Below, piece by piece: positions 1-9,404 of a DNA stretch of 64,000 bases. A program made the translations under genes and the position numbers. The stretch comes from Marsupella aquatica. Lineage: Eukaryota; Marchantiophyta. Location of the stretch: the NCBI GenBank assembly GCA_973895155.1, contig OZ316895.1:5208001-5272000 (forward strand), written 5' to 3'. How positions within the stretch are numbered: the first letter of the stretch is position 1; each line of letters opens with the position of its first letter. The notes beneath the pieces were generated by a model. That model made no database searches and was not told where the DNA came from. It saw only the letters and a program-made list of their open reading frames with translations.

Positions 1-542
1 CATAACTTCTCTCTCTTCCCTTTCCCGTGTAATCCGAGTCTCCACGTAGTCACGGTAAGCAGCCTTGTATCTCCGAATGCGTGACGCACTAAACTCTGGT
101 TGATCTAGCATCCATGCATCCCGAAATCAATTTCTCAATCACCAATCCCGTCACCCGTGGCAATGTCAATTCCCTGGCCCGAAACAGCCCCCGTAGCCCG
201 ATCACTTAAATTCTCTCAATTTCCCGTCACTACTCCGTGCGGCCGCCACTAATGCCTGGAAGAATGACGCCAGCAAGCCCCACTAATCCACCATGAAAGA
301 GAGAGCTTCAAAAATAATTAGAATCTGGAGAGAGCTTCCGGCAAGAGAGAGAAGAACCCCGTTTTTGCTTTCGGCAATGAGAGGGTCGTGCAAAAGGAAG
401 AGGGAAAGAAAAAGGAAGGAAAAAAAAATAGAACCGAAAAAACTCCTGGCGCCTTCGCCATGCGCCCCGGCCCATTTCTCGGGCCTTACCCTTGCGTCCT
501 CCTGCGCGCGGCCCTATGCAGGGCGCGCGGCCATTCCTCCCG
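1..542. other. No gene seen; GC-rich, purine-rich stretch
   Basis: I see no supportable gene. Bases 380-440 are a purine-rich AAAGGAAGG tract, and from about 450 the sequence becomes very GC-rich and leads into the tandem repeats that follow. Open frames here have low-complexity translations on both strands and are best read as chance openings in GC-rich DNA. Confidence 0.5.
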
Positions 543-720
543 GCTCGCGGGAGGCCCTTCAACTCCCCCCCGCTCGCGTGATCCTCCCAGCTCGCGGGAG
601 GCCCTTTAACTCCCCCCCGCTCGCGTGATCCTCCCAGCTCGCGGGAGGCCCTTTAACTCCCCCCCGCTCGCGTGATCCTCCCAGCTCGCGGGAGGCCCTT
701 TAACTCCCCCCCCCCGCTCG
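543..720. repeat. 47-bp GC-rich tandem repeat, about 3.7 copies
   Basis: Units start at 543, 590, 637 and 684, each opening with GCTCGCGGGAGGCCC and carrying a C-run and CGCTCGCGTGATCC. The spacing is exactly 47 bp. The copies are nearly identical, differing mainly in C-run length and one T/C change, so the array is young. The last copy is truncated. Confidence 0.9.
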
Positions 721-732
721 CTTGCGCTCCTT

Positions 733-866
733 CAGCTCGCGGAGCCTCATTAATTGCCCGGGCACGCAGCCCTATGGGCTCGCGAGGCAGCCCCTTCAGC
801 TCGCGGAGCCCCATTAATCGCCCGGGCACGCAGCCCTATGGGCTCGCGAGGCAGCCCCTCTTTCTC
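733..866. repeat. 64-bp tandem duplication
   Basis: Two copies of a 64-bp unit begin near 735 and 799. Each contains AGCTCGCGGAGCC, ATTAAT, GCCCGGGCACGC and GGGCTCGCGAGGCAGCC. They differ at very few bases. The GCTCGCGG core is shared with the neighbouring 47-bp array, so both probably grew from the same GC-rich seed. Confidence 0.85.
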
Positions 867-1200
867 TCGGACGGCCACTAATGGGACTCGCCCTCCTGAG
901 GAGGGATTTATTTAAAAAAAAACCCCCCCCTCTCCTGACTTTGCAATGGGGGTCTCAACAATAGCTCTTGAAGCAAAACGGTAAGTCCTATGGGGCTGGT
1001 CCTGGCTAGTTTCAAGGTCCCAAAATATTTGCCCACTTAGGTCGCCGCAAATCTTAGAACTATTATGAGAGAAAGAATATAAAGTCACCTGGGGCATCAT
1101 CAACCTATAATGACGGAATTAACTAAAAATTAAAAAATGGCTTATTTACATTGACTATTAACAAGGTATCGGCCTTTGCAACCAGTTATGTGTGACTTCC
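867..1200. other. Non-coding flank
   Basis: Contains a small hairpin (CCTCCTGAGGAGG, near 892-904), an A/C homopolymer tract at 915-931, and otherwise unremarkable sequence. No coding frame is supported. Confidence 0.4.
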
Positions 1201-1201
1201 C

Positions 1202-1220
1202 GTGACGGGGTACCCGTCAC
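1202..1220. repeat. Perfect hairpin, 8-bp stem
   Basis: GTGACGGG (1202-1209) and CCCGTCAC (1213-1220) are perfect inverted repeats with a 3-nt loop. The hairpin overlaps the last codons of the leftward decayed gene (stop at 1217-1219). It may be a remnant of that gene's 3' end or chance; no function is claimed. Confidence 0.6.
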
Positions 1221-1950
1221 ACGTAGAAAGGCATCCCAATGCGCGAGTTGTACCCGGTGACACGGAATGATTCTTTCAACTTCTCAATCGATGCACTTTC
1301 TTTCTGTAAGGTTTGAACAACCTCCATGGGGAGCAATCTACAAAGAGGAATTCGAGGTGGCTCCTTATCGAATCCTCAAAAATCCTTCCCGAATGACAAT
1401 GCGTGCTTTGATATTACCTCGTCTATCAATAAGCCTATGTCACTGACTTCACCCATGGAGACGTCCTTAGGGTCCATTCTCCCTCTCCTCGACCTCGGGA
1501 AGGGCTGTGCAGATTCAGCTTCGGAAGTCGATAGGGACGCAGTCGATCGAGTGACGCGACGGGTGTATACTGAACCAGCGAATGAAGACTGAGAGGACTC
1601 AGAATGACCACCATCAGCCTCCCCCATTCTCGTATCACCCAGCCAAAAGTTGCCATGGAGAGCGACTCAACCAAAGGCACTGTCGGATGCGCCGTGCAGT
1701 TCTTGTCACGATCACGTCTCAAAATGTATGGGACCAATAAAGGACGCACACACGCACTTGACAAACTCGTACAGTCCGAGGTCTGAGCGCGTAGACAGAC
1801 TAAATTATCCCAAACGAGCGATCTCCACCTCGTATTAAGACACCGATACATTGGAACCAGCCATTCGATTACAACGGTCCCAAGTATAGATGGCATTCTC
1901 CGATTGGACTTTCATCCCAGACAAAAGCAAAAAGGGTTCCGTGAACCTCA
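1217..1950 (-). pseudogene. Second exon of the transposon's leftward gene, six in-frame stops
   Basis: Reading the minus strand from an ATG at 1915 gives 232 codons of protein-like sequence ending at 1217, interrupted only by stops at 1835 (TAA), 1805 (TAA), 1712, 1706, 1667 and 1376 (all TGA; lowest base given). No indel is needed. The peptide between stops has ordinary composition (for example LGLYEFVKCVCASFIGPIHF, and later a Ser/Thr/Arg-rich stretch). I do not recognise the family. The frame stays open upstream to an acceptor-like TTATAG near 1950, so this is probably a downstream exon of the gene that starts at 3195. All six stops could arise by single C-to-T changes from CAA or CGA. The frame choice rests on my reading of composition, not on homology. 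Confidence 0.5.
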
Positions 1951-2014
1951 ATCTACTATAATATTACCGTTGGAAAGTGACCGTTGGAACCACATCAATG
2001 TCGGTAGTTGTGGA

Positions 2015-2448
2015 TAGCGCTAGGCGCTATTATACAACATACTTTCAAATGTATCTGAAAAACCGTCAATGTAGCTTTGGACAGTACTATCAACACAAGT
2101 GTCTATAAATTTTCCAATTTTGTGCAGGAGTCGACAAGCCAACTTTAGTAGCGCTCGGCGCTAGTATCCAAATAAATGATGAAATCGGAGTCCAATGACA
2201 ACAAACATGACCACATGAACCCATTCATTAAACGAATATTCCAATGAATTACAATAGCGCCTGGCGCTATTAAAATGCACATCAATTGAACAGACTTTGT
2301 TGAAATAAAAGTAAAAATAACTCCGAACGGGTCTGACTTGTGATTCCTTTCATTAATAGCGCCCAACGCTATCAAAAACACTTCAGAGATAAGACATGTC
2401 ACGACAGTGTTACGGACACTTTGTTTGTCATAATAGCGCCGAACGCTA
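2015..2448. repeat. Five copies of a 15-bp palindrome (TAGCGC-NNN-GCGCTA)
   Basis: Copies lie at 2015-2029, 2149-2163, 2255-2269, 2357-2371 and 2434-2448. The arms are TAGCGC and GCGCTA around a variable 3-bp centre. The last two have ACGCTA as the right arm. Spacing is irregular (about 77-134 bp), so this is not a simple tandem array. The block lies in the presumed intron of the leftward gene. Similar copies occur at 3655-3798, 6014-6188 and 7890-7904. Confidence 0.9.
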
Positions 2449-2627
2449 GTAAAAACATTGACAGCAAACGAGTGTTTACGGCCATTTCAAAGAAATAGAT
2501 CAGTTTCGCATTCAGAAATACAATGCAAACACGGGAGTAGAACCCAAAATTAAAGCTTGGTCTTCTGAATTCAAAAGCATTGACACCGGGGTAAAAACGA
2601 ACGGTTGTGTCGTTCATATACAAAATG

Positions 2628-3195
2628 TTACAATACACTAGAAATCCGGCATACGAGGAAGGAACGGTATGGGTTTTGTAACGGAAAAAAACGAGTGGAA
2701 TTAGATCCTATCAACCTCGATGGATCCTCAAGTCTCTCCAGCACTCGAATGAGACGCTTTGACACCGGGAAATCAGTCTTCCCACCAACTTGGCTTGTAC
2801 CCATCAGAGTCGTCATTCAAGTCGCTCGATCCATACCACGCAAATCCTTGCCTGCTCGGTGATGAGTCCCCACTCAAAGAACGATCACTCTTAGTGGATG
2901 AAGAAGATACAGAGACTCCCGTGCAGATAGTGTCGGCTCTTGGATGGCCGACTGAAGCATGGGCGATATCCCTAGCGGGAATAGAAGTCGGGCCGCTCGC
3001 ATTTGGCCGACTGGATCCTTCGCTGCGTCCCACAGTTGGGGCATTCTTCGTCTTTGAGATGAGTTTCCCCTTCTTCGAGATTGGAACCGTCGTCCTCTTG
3101 TCCCGAGGTGGTAAGCTATTTGATGCAGGGGTCTCCCGGTTGGTGTCACTCGGAACAAGTGCCTCCTCCTTTGCCTTCCCCCGTGGAGGTGCCAT
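2628..3195 (-). pseudogene. First exon(s) of the transposon's leftward gene, unknown protein
   Basis: A minus-strand ATG at 3195 opens 140 codons of a basic, Ser/Pro-rich protein beginning MAPPRGKAKEEA, with Lys-rich segments (SKKGKLISKTK) and ending near SDGYKPSWWED at a stop (2773). Across that stop the +1 frame (about 2800-2628) also reads as protein, with VSKRLIRVLERLEDPSRLIG, so a frameshift or an unrecognised small intron joins the two. The open frame extends upstream of 3195 to 3471, but that part is a hydrophobic low-complexity translation of a repeated GAACAAGAACGTG-like tract and is probably leader. The gene is divergent from the transposase that starts at 3974. I cannot name the protein. 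Basic N-terminal tails like this are common in DNA-binding or transposon accessory proteins, which is only a hint. Confidence 0.4.
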
Positions 3196-3973
3196 TGAAA
3201 GTGAACTAGGACGAGAACAAGAAGCGCGAACAAGAACGTGAAGGAGGACAACAACGTGAACTAGGACGAGAATGAGAAATGAGGACGAGAAGGAGAACAA
3301 GAACGTGCACGAAAGCCAAAAAGAACAACTGGGCCCGAATGCGAGAACGGGAACCACGCGCCCAAAAGATGAGCCACAATTGCGACTCAGTAAAGAATGG
3401 CTTGACAATGAGGACATTGGAGGAGAACGACTAGATATAAGGAGAGTTTGCACTTGGTCCTGGCTGCCCACTTTGAAGAGGACCCTCTGATATAACTTTC
3501 AGGGATGCTTCCTCTCTGACACATTTGGACCCGGACGGATCGGATTCGCGAAGATCCAGTGGAGATCTTAAAGTGTGCCAACTTAATGACTCGTACTGTA
3601 TCGCATTATCGTACTTATCCTTCCATTGAATGTTTTCAAGTCCATTGAAATAGGTAGCGCCAGGCGCTATTATTTATTGCCTTCGTACTCCTCACCCAAG
3701 AATGTTTGCACCCAGAGGTAGCGCCAGGCGCTATTATTATTGGCATTCATAGTCCTCACCCAAGGGTGTTTTACACATAGAGATAGCGCCAGGCGCTAGT
3801 AACTATGAACCCGAATCCTGCCGTTGGTAAGACGACAAAACGTCATTGATGGAGTGCGTCCAAATCCATAACGACTCTATAATGAGAATGGAACGTTTAC
3901 TTCTCGTACTCGAATCTCATGATAAACATATTTCATTTCGCGTGGGGCAAATGCATATCCCTCTTTTGAATCC
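3196..3973. promoter_or_regulatory. Intergenic region between two divergent transposon genes
   Basis: It separates the minus-strand ATG at 3195 from the plus-strand ATG at 3974. It contains a repetitive GAACGTGAA/GGACGAGAA tract (3200-3330) and three tandem units of 64-65 bp, each headed by the 15-bp palindrome at 3655, 3719 and 3784. The layout suggests a bidirectional promoter with palindromic protein-binding sites, possibly for the element's own protein. No TATA box is assigned with confidence. Confidence 0.45.
3655..3798. repeat. Three 64-65 bp tandem units, each starting with the 15-bp palindrome
   Basis: TAGCGCCAGGCGCTA is identical in all three copies (3655-3669, 3719-3733, 3784-3798). 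The intervening DNA is also repeated (CTCACCCAAG followed by GTTT-rich sequence), with units 64 and 65 bp apart. Perfect conservation of the palindrome against drift in the linkers suggests the palindrome is the functional part. Confidence 0.9.
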
Positions 3974-5974
3974 ATGGCTCAAAATATCGTTGTCATGAGG
4001 AAGGACACTCTGGATGTAATCACAATTCCCGTTCTCAAATCATCTGAATCAAAGCGTGTTTCAGAGGAATATTTGGGAGTGAGATTTGATGTCACCAAGG
4101 AGTCTATTTTAGCGATCTCGTTAGTGTCGGTTTGTTTGGGGGAGACTCCAGTTTTCTATGATGTTGTTCATGGTCTAAGATATTGGACTCTGGAGGCTCA
4201 GAAAGAATATGAGGTTTTTGTTTTGAGAGATTCTGGGGCCTCCTATACTCGTCCTCCCACAGTGGCTGAACTCGATGTCATCGAACTCTCGGAAAGTTCT
4301 GGAGATGATAAGCAAGCGACAATTACTCTCGGAGAGAAGATTCCAGTTTACCCATCCGAGGTTAAAAAGGAGTCTAATGCGGATCGAGAAATGATTGTGC
4401 CTTTGACTGTGTACCGACAGAGTGCAATGGATACAATCTTGAAATCCAAAGGTCATAGTGAATTGTCTCGGTTTATAAGGGGGAGTGATTTTGTTCATCA
4501 CGTAGTGCCTAGTCTTCCCACATCTTACAATGGGAATGTGGTTTTTGAGTTACCCCCGGTAGACTGTGTGAACGCAAAAGGTGAACGTTTGAAAGATATG
4601 GATCGTGGTAAGGATTGTTATTATTGGACTCAGATTGTGAAAACGTCTTCAAATGTTCTTCCGAAGAAAATGTGGGATTTCGGGAAAGTCCAGTGTACGG
4701 GATCGCTGCAGTGTCGAAATAATGCTTGTCCGTGGTGGAAAGACAACAAGTTTCGAAATAATGAGATGTGGGCAAGAACCCCAAAACTTTCGGGCCCATT
4801 CAGAGTTGGGGAATTGATCTCCGAAGGTGGAGTTGTTTGTCACCATTGCTCCGAACCTCCGATGTGCGTTGAGGCCTGCCCTGCTCTAATGTTCTACATG
4901 TATCCATCTGCAAAAGTTGACGTTAAGTCTTTGGCCCACATGTCGCGACTAGCTGTTCATATGGGATTTCACAATCATCCCAGTGAACGGGTCTTTTCGA
5001 GGGAGGCAGAAAACGTTGCAAAGTCTCATCTGGAGAAGGGATTCACTGCAAACCCGATGGCATCCCCAGTAGGGATTAAAAATTCTGCGATTGAGACACT
5101 GACGAATACATTTTGTGAGGCCTCTGTTGAAGAAATCTCTCTTGAAGAAGAGAAGGAAATTTGGGAGTCCCTGATGGTCATCGCATCTCCTCAGAAGTTT
5201 GCATCCGTGTTAAGGAGTGTCCGTCAAGATCAGAAGGGGAAAGGGGAACTGGAATTTCTTATGAGGATGCAAAAGTGTATCCGACTGCCTTTTCTTCATA
5301 GGTTCTTGCTCCCTGGTCAAGGCTGTCGGGACGAGAGTGCTCATATCTTTAAAATGACCGTAAAAGGTGACGGTAGTGGTCTGGACCTACTCCAAAGAAT
5401 GAAACCTGGTGGGTCGTTAGAGGGTTCATGGGTAAGTTTTGACGTGATGCATCGAAGCACGGCAGATTGGCTTACTTTCAGTGCCCATGTATATGATCAT
5501 CATTATCGGGCACTTTGCACCATATTCACTTGTGAGCTAAAGGCCGAAGATGCAATATCTTTGGAGAGAGCCTGGCATTTGATGTTAGAGGTTGCCGATG
5601 AAAATGGTTTACAGGATGTTACAATTCGGGGATTCATGGCGGACAATGCTCAGGCTGGTTGGAATGCTGTTTGAAACGTGTTCTTTGACGGTGTACCCGA
5701 CCCAGAGCGAGAAAGATCATATGCCTTTCATTTTTTCCAATCTTTTCATCGTCATTCCCGAGAAGGTGTAAAAGATGGAAAGCACGGAGAGCACAAGGAG
5801 ATGTGGGATCGTCTTCGGAACGCGCCAACTTTCTTGAAAGCATATCGAATCTCTAGGGAAATCGATGACTAGTGGAGGTCTGGCAATTGTCACTCAGGCA
5901 AACTTCGGATGCTGCAAGGGTGGCTGTCTTGGTGGGTTGTCCGATGGAGACAATGGGGGAACTTCATAAGACTG
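3974..5974 (+). pseudogene. Transposase exon 1: zinc-binding region and DDE start, two in-frame stops
   Basis: The frame opens at ATG 3974 and runs 667 codons to a GT donor at 5975, broken only by TGA 5672-5674 and TAG 5870-5872. Residues about 240-330 hold a Cys/His-rich region (QCTGSLQCRNNACPWW, then CHHC and CVEAC) ending in GFHNHP, like the zinc-binding N-terminal domains (FLYWCH/FAR1/WRKY-GCM1 group) of Mutator-like transposases. A likely RNase-H-fold core follows: FDVMH (Asp490), a hydrophobic strand with CTIFTCELK, and FMADNAQAGWNAV (Asp557). The 67-residue spacing between the two Asp suits a DDE enzyme. After the TGA comes an aromatic, His-rich stretch (AFHFFQSFHRHS), as Mutator-like transposases have before the catalytic Glu. 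The role is cut-and-paste transposition. The superfamily call rests on architecture; a domesticated or novel relative is possible. Confidence 0.65.
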
Positions 5975-6263
5975 GTGAGTTATACACTTCTCTAGGATGC
6001 ATGTTCCCATTAATAGCGCTCGGTGCTAGTGAATCATGTGTGAGATAGAAGGGTTCCTTATCTGCAATAGTAGCGCCGAGCGCTAATAATCCATTTGGAC
6101 TATGAGTGATGTAAGGACTACCTTTATTCTGTGTTAAACGGTTCTTTACATGGAAATATCATCATCAGTTTATTAGCGTCTGGCGCTACTGTTATTTCCA
6201 TTGTGTTGCCACTTTTGTGTGCAATTTCTTACATGTACTAAACCCTTGCGTGCAACGTTTCAG
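5975..6263 (+). other. Intron of the transposase gene carrying three palindromes
   Basis: A GTGAGT donor at 5975 and a TTTCAG acceptor ending at 6263 join codon to codon (phase 0) between reading frames that look coding on both sides. Inside are palindromes at 6014-6028 (right arm GTGCTA), 6071-6085 (perfect) and 6174-6188 (left arm TAGCGT). No coding frame crosses it. Confidence 0.65.
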
Positions 6264-7789
6264 AGCAAGAGTGCCGAAGAGGCTGGGATGATTCCTAATT
6301 GTACTGGTTCGGAATCTAGGCATGCTAGAATGAAAGCATGGCAACAAAAAAAAAGGTTGGTCTATTTGAAGGATGTAAAACGGACCAAAATAGAGCGGTT
6401 GCTCAAATTGCTGCTTATACTGCATACAAAAGGGGATTGAGCAGAGGAACTGGCCCAACTATTTTTGAGCTTGCCTTCAGATCGGCGGACCTGGCGGGGT
6501 CACCGCGTCTCTTTGAGGAAGCCACCAATCTCCTCCTGTCGAACGCTGCTGAGTTTGATTTGGAAAGAAGCGTTCCATTGAATGGTGATGTTATAACTCG
6601 ATCGGTGAAACAAAAAGGACATGCAATTGGGAACGTCTCGGCAGAAGACTCGCACAGACATGATACCATCCTTGTTACTTCACCAAATACAAAAGGTTTG
6701 AAAAGGAGAAACCTGCATTCCACTGATTTCGAGAAAATGCCTTCTACGCCTTCAGCCGGTGGAATTGATGCGGTCCATAATTTGTCAGAAAGCGATGCTT
6801 CTGACGAAGTTGTGGTCATTGACACACCTACACGTCGAGCAACGAGATCCTCTGTCCCACCAGTGACGCCTGCAAGACCTGTCGAGACTGCATATTGTCA
6901 TTCAGTTTCCCCAATGGAAAGTGAAGTACCTCTCGGTGCCTGGCAGTTGCGTCGGACCTCAAAATGGGGTGCGGGTCCAGTGTGTAACGGAACCCTTGGA
7001 CGGGGAGGTAGTCGTGATGAATGTCGAAATCGAGTAAAGAAGGTTGGTCTTCCGAATCCAGATGGTGTTGTTGCAATTTCCGTGAGAGGATGCAGAATGT
7101 TCAGGGGGCAACCTTATAACGATCAGATATGGTTTTGCCCCAACAACCACTGTCACTGAAGCACAACAAGGAGAGGAGTCTCGAACATTCCCAATGTTCC
7201 TTCACATCTCCCAATTGCTAGAGGGACCAATCTTTCTGGAGCAGAGATTCAATTTTTGAAAGAACAAGGACTTATTCTCTCCGAAGGCCGTGGAGATGAA
7301 ATCGAAGCACCGTTGCCTTCTGCGTTACGGATTGATGTCAATCTTTTCCCGGAGAGGATCAACCTAACTGACCCATCTGTGAGGTGCACTTCAAGGAACG
7401 GGAAGAAATGCTTGCAAAGAGTGCATCTTACCCAAACGCATTTGAAGAGAATTGAAGCCTCTGAAAAAGAAGTGATGAGTGTCATTGGAGAGAGAGTGAT
7501 CACGAGTGGAAATGCGTCGGGGAAACAGTTTTGTATCCGGACCCATGAACATGAGAGATCAGTCGCCTCTTATTGGGTTCAGATCTGTTGTTTTCCATGT
7601 TGCTCTTGCGAGGATTTCTACCGTCGACATACTTATCGGAAGCCTTACATGCCTTGCAAACATGTGTATTGGGTGTTCAAGAATGTGTTCAAACTGGATG
7701 TGCTCGAATCGACATTATGTAGCCAGCCAATTCTAATGTTGGGAGAAGTCCGTTACATACTTGATAGCCAGTTGGGAACGAGAACGTAG
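6264..7789 (+). pseudogene. Transposase exon 2 with SWIM zinc finger; one frameshift and one stop
   Basis: Starting after the acceptor at 6263, the frame reads SKSAEEAGMIPN to a run of nine A at 6346-6354. There it must shift to the frame that stays open to 7159. That frame has one in-frame TGA (7157-7159) and then continues to a terminal stop at 7789. The C-terminal part has the SWIM zinc-finger pattern CSCEDF...PYMPCKHVYWVF (about 7605-7670), the CxCx(n)CxH signature found after the catalytic core in Mutator-like transposases. The middle (6650-6900) is Ser/Thr/Pro-rich and looks disordered. A one-base change in the A-run is a typical slippage mutation. The element copy cannot make a full transposase without readthrough. 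Confidence 0.65.
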
Positions 7790-8080
7790 ATTGTTGCTTG
7801 ATTGTTGAACAGCTACAACTGTAGTTTGTCTTTTCTAACGGGCAGAAGTGTGAGTTCTTCAAGTGTTGTTTTTTTGTATAATACTATACTAGCGCCGGGC
7901 GCTAGTATTGTATGACTTTGTTTCGACTTCATATTTTGTGGCAATATATTGGAGTCCTTGTGTGAAATCGTCGAGAAATTTCCTCTAATGTTGTACAATG
8001 GTGGGACCCACCATAATATTGTCCACACAATTATTGCATATATGGACGCTACATACCGTGACGAGAAGAAACTAAAATGC
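7790..8080. other. Right flank of the transposon with the twelfth palindrome
   Basis: A perfect palindrome, TAGCGCCGGGCGCTA, lies at 7890-7904, about 100 bp past the transposase stop. I did not find a terminal inverted repeat pairing this flank with the left side, so the element's true ends are unknown. Confidence 0.5.
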
Positions 8081-8244
8081 ATACAAGAAAAAAAATACTC
8101 ATACAAGAAAACAGAAACTCATACAAGAAAACAGAAACTCGTACGAGTAAATAGATATGCTCATACGAGGAACTTGTTTACTCGTACGAGACAAAATTTT
8201 GCTTGTACGAGGCAAAATTGGCTCGTATGAGAATATCTATTTAC
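8081..8244. repeat. CTCGTACGAG-rich repeat with 23-bp inverted arms
   Basis: A 20-bp unit, CTCATACAAGAAAACAGAAA, is repeated in tandem from 8099, followed by several CTCGTACGAG-like palindromes. GTAAATAGATATGCTCATACGAG (8147-8169) is the inverse of 8222-8244 with one mismatch, which could form a long stem-loop. It ends where the retroelement reading frame is cut off, so it may mark a junction. Confidence 0.75.
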
Positions 8245-9404
8245 TATTTGCTAGCACGGTGGTTATACCCCTCCTGGTCGTCTCCCCAAATCCACTCCTG
8301 ATCCAACTTAGTGAGTATAGTTAAAGGTTTAGCAAGCTGGCTAAATCCTTTAACATACCTCCTATAGTAGCTCGCCAATCCCAAGAATGCACGAACTCTG
8401 CTCACATCAGTAGGACAAGGAATCTGTGTAATGGCCTCCACCTTAGTTTGTTGCACACCCAATCCTCCTAGGTAGATAGTGTGGCCCAAATACTCAATCT
8501 TCTCTTGAAAGAACTTACACTTGCCGGGATGGAGCTTCAATCCATGTTCCCTCAATCTCTCAAACACAATCTGCAAATGTCTCTGATGTTCTTCCACAAT
8601 AGAAGAATAAACCAAAATATCATCAATATAACATCTGACAAAATCCAAACCTGCAAGGATTCGATCCATGACTCTCTGGAACTCAGCTGGTGCATTCTTC
8701 AACCCAAATGGTAAGAACAACCACTGGTACAAATGATCTTTGCCATAAGAATCAATCCCCCAAAATGCTGTCTTGGACCTGTTAGAATGCCTAATTGGTA
8801 ACTGATGGTACCCCGCCCTGAGGTCCAACGAACTAAAAATCCTTGCATGCCCCACTGCATCAAAGATCTCCTCCGGTGTGGGCATGGCATATCGATCAGA
8901 TTTTGTCTGACAATTAATAGGCCGGTAATCACTGCACATTCGCCTATCCGTGTAATTGCCATGCACATCCTTCTTGGCTGGCATCACTGTGGCAGATGCA
9001 TACTCTCCGTATGAAATCTCCACCAAACTAGCTTCCAACAAATCCTGAGTTCTACTCCGGATCAATGCCCTCTCCATATCACTATATCGATATGGTCGTC
9101 GAAAGATTGGCGCATCACTAGCCAATTCAATCTGAATACCAGGGCCCTTCAATGTTCCCAAATCCTTCATGCTAAATGCAAAACAATTCCAATAACTCTT
9201 CAAGAATTGATACATTCGACGTCTCTCATCCCCTGTCAACTTAGGGCCAATTTGTGGCTCCCAACTCTCCATCAAAGTTGTGATGTCTTCCTTTGGGGTT
9301 GAAGAGATAGTCGGTGGTTGCTATTTAGCAACAATTTGAGCAGTCCCAACCTGCTCAACAATCTGTCCTGTCTTGGCCAATCCCGCCATAGGTCCATGGA
9401 CTAT
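8244..9404 (-). pseudogene. Reverse transcriptase domain of the retroelement, truncated
   Basis: This continues the same frame as the Gag-PR-methyltransferase ORF after TAG 9405-9407, with another TAG at 9321-9323. It shows the Ty3/gypsy RT motifs: RMCSDYRPIN, FSSLDLRAGYHQL, FLPFGLKNAPAEFQRVM, CYIDDILVYS with the catalytic YIDD, LKLHPGKCKFF and VRAFLGLASYYRRYVKGFS. It ends at TKLDQEWIWGDDQEG, where RNase H would begin, and then runs into unrelated sequence and a stop. RNase H and integrase are therefore lost at the junction near 8265. The enzyme would copy element RNA into DNA, but this copy cannot transpose on its own. Confidence 0.9.

Noticed and set aside
293-628. Opposing small ORFs in the GC-rich left end
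   Set aside because: Both strands are open through purine-rich and tandem-repeat DNA; the translations are low-complexity Arg/Lys/Pro.
1435-1896. A 153-codon uninterrupted minus-strand ORF overlapping the leftward transposon exon
   Set aside because: It is uninterrupted, but the alternative frame, though it carries stops, has the more protein-like composition, stays open over a longer span and has a stop pattern explained by C-to-T changes. The choice is not certain.
2773-3471. A 232-codon minus-strand ORF taken as one protein from 3471
   Set aside because: The first 90 residues translate a repetitive tract and are low-complexity and hydrophobic. Only the part from ATG 3195 looks coding.
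8081-8244. CRISPR-like array of short repeats
   Set aside because: The repeats are adjoining or palindromic with no unique spacers of constant length, and the genome is eukaryotic.
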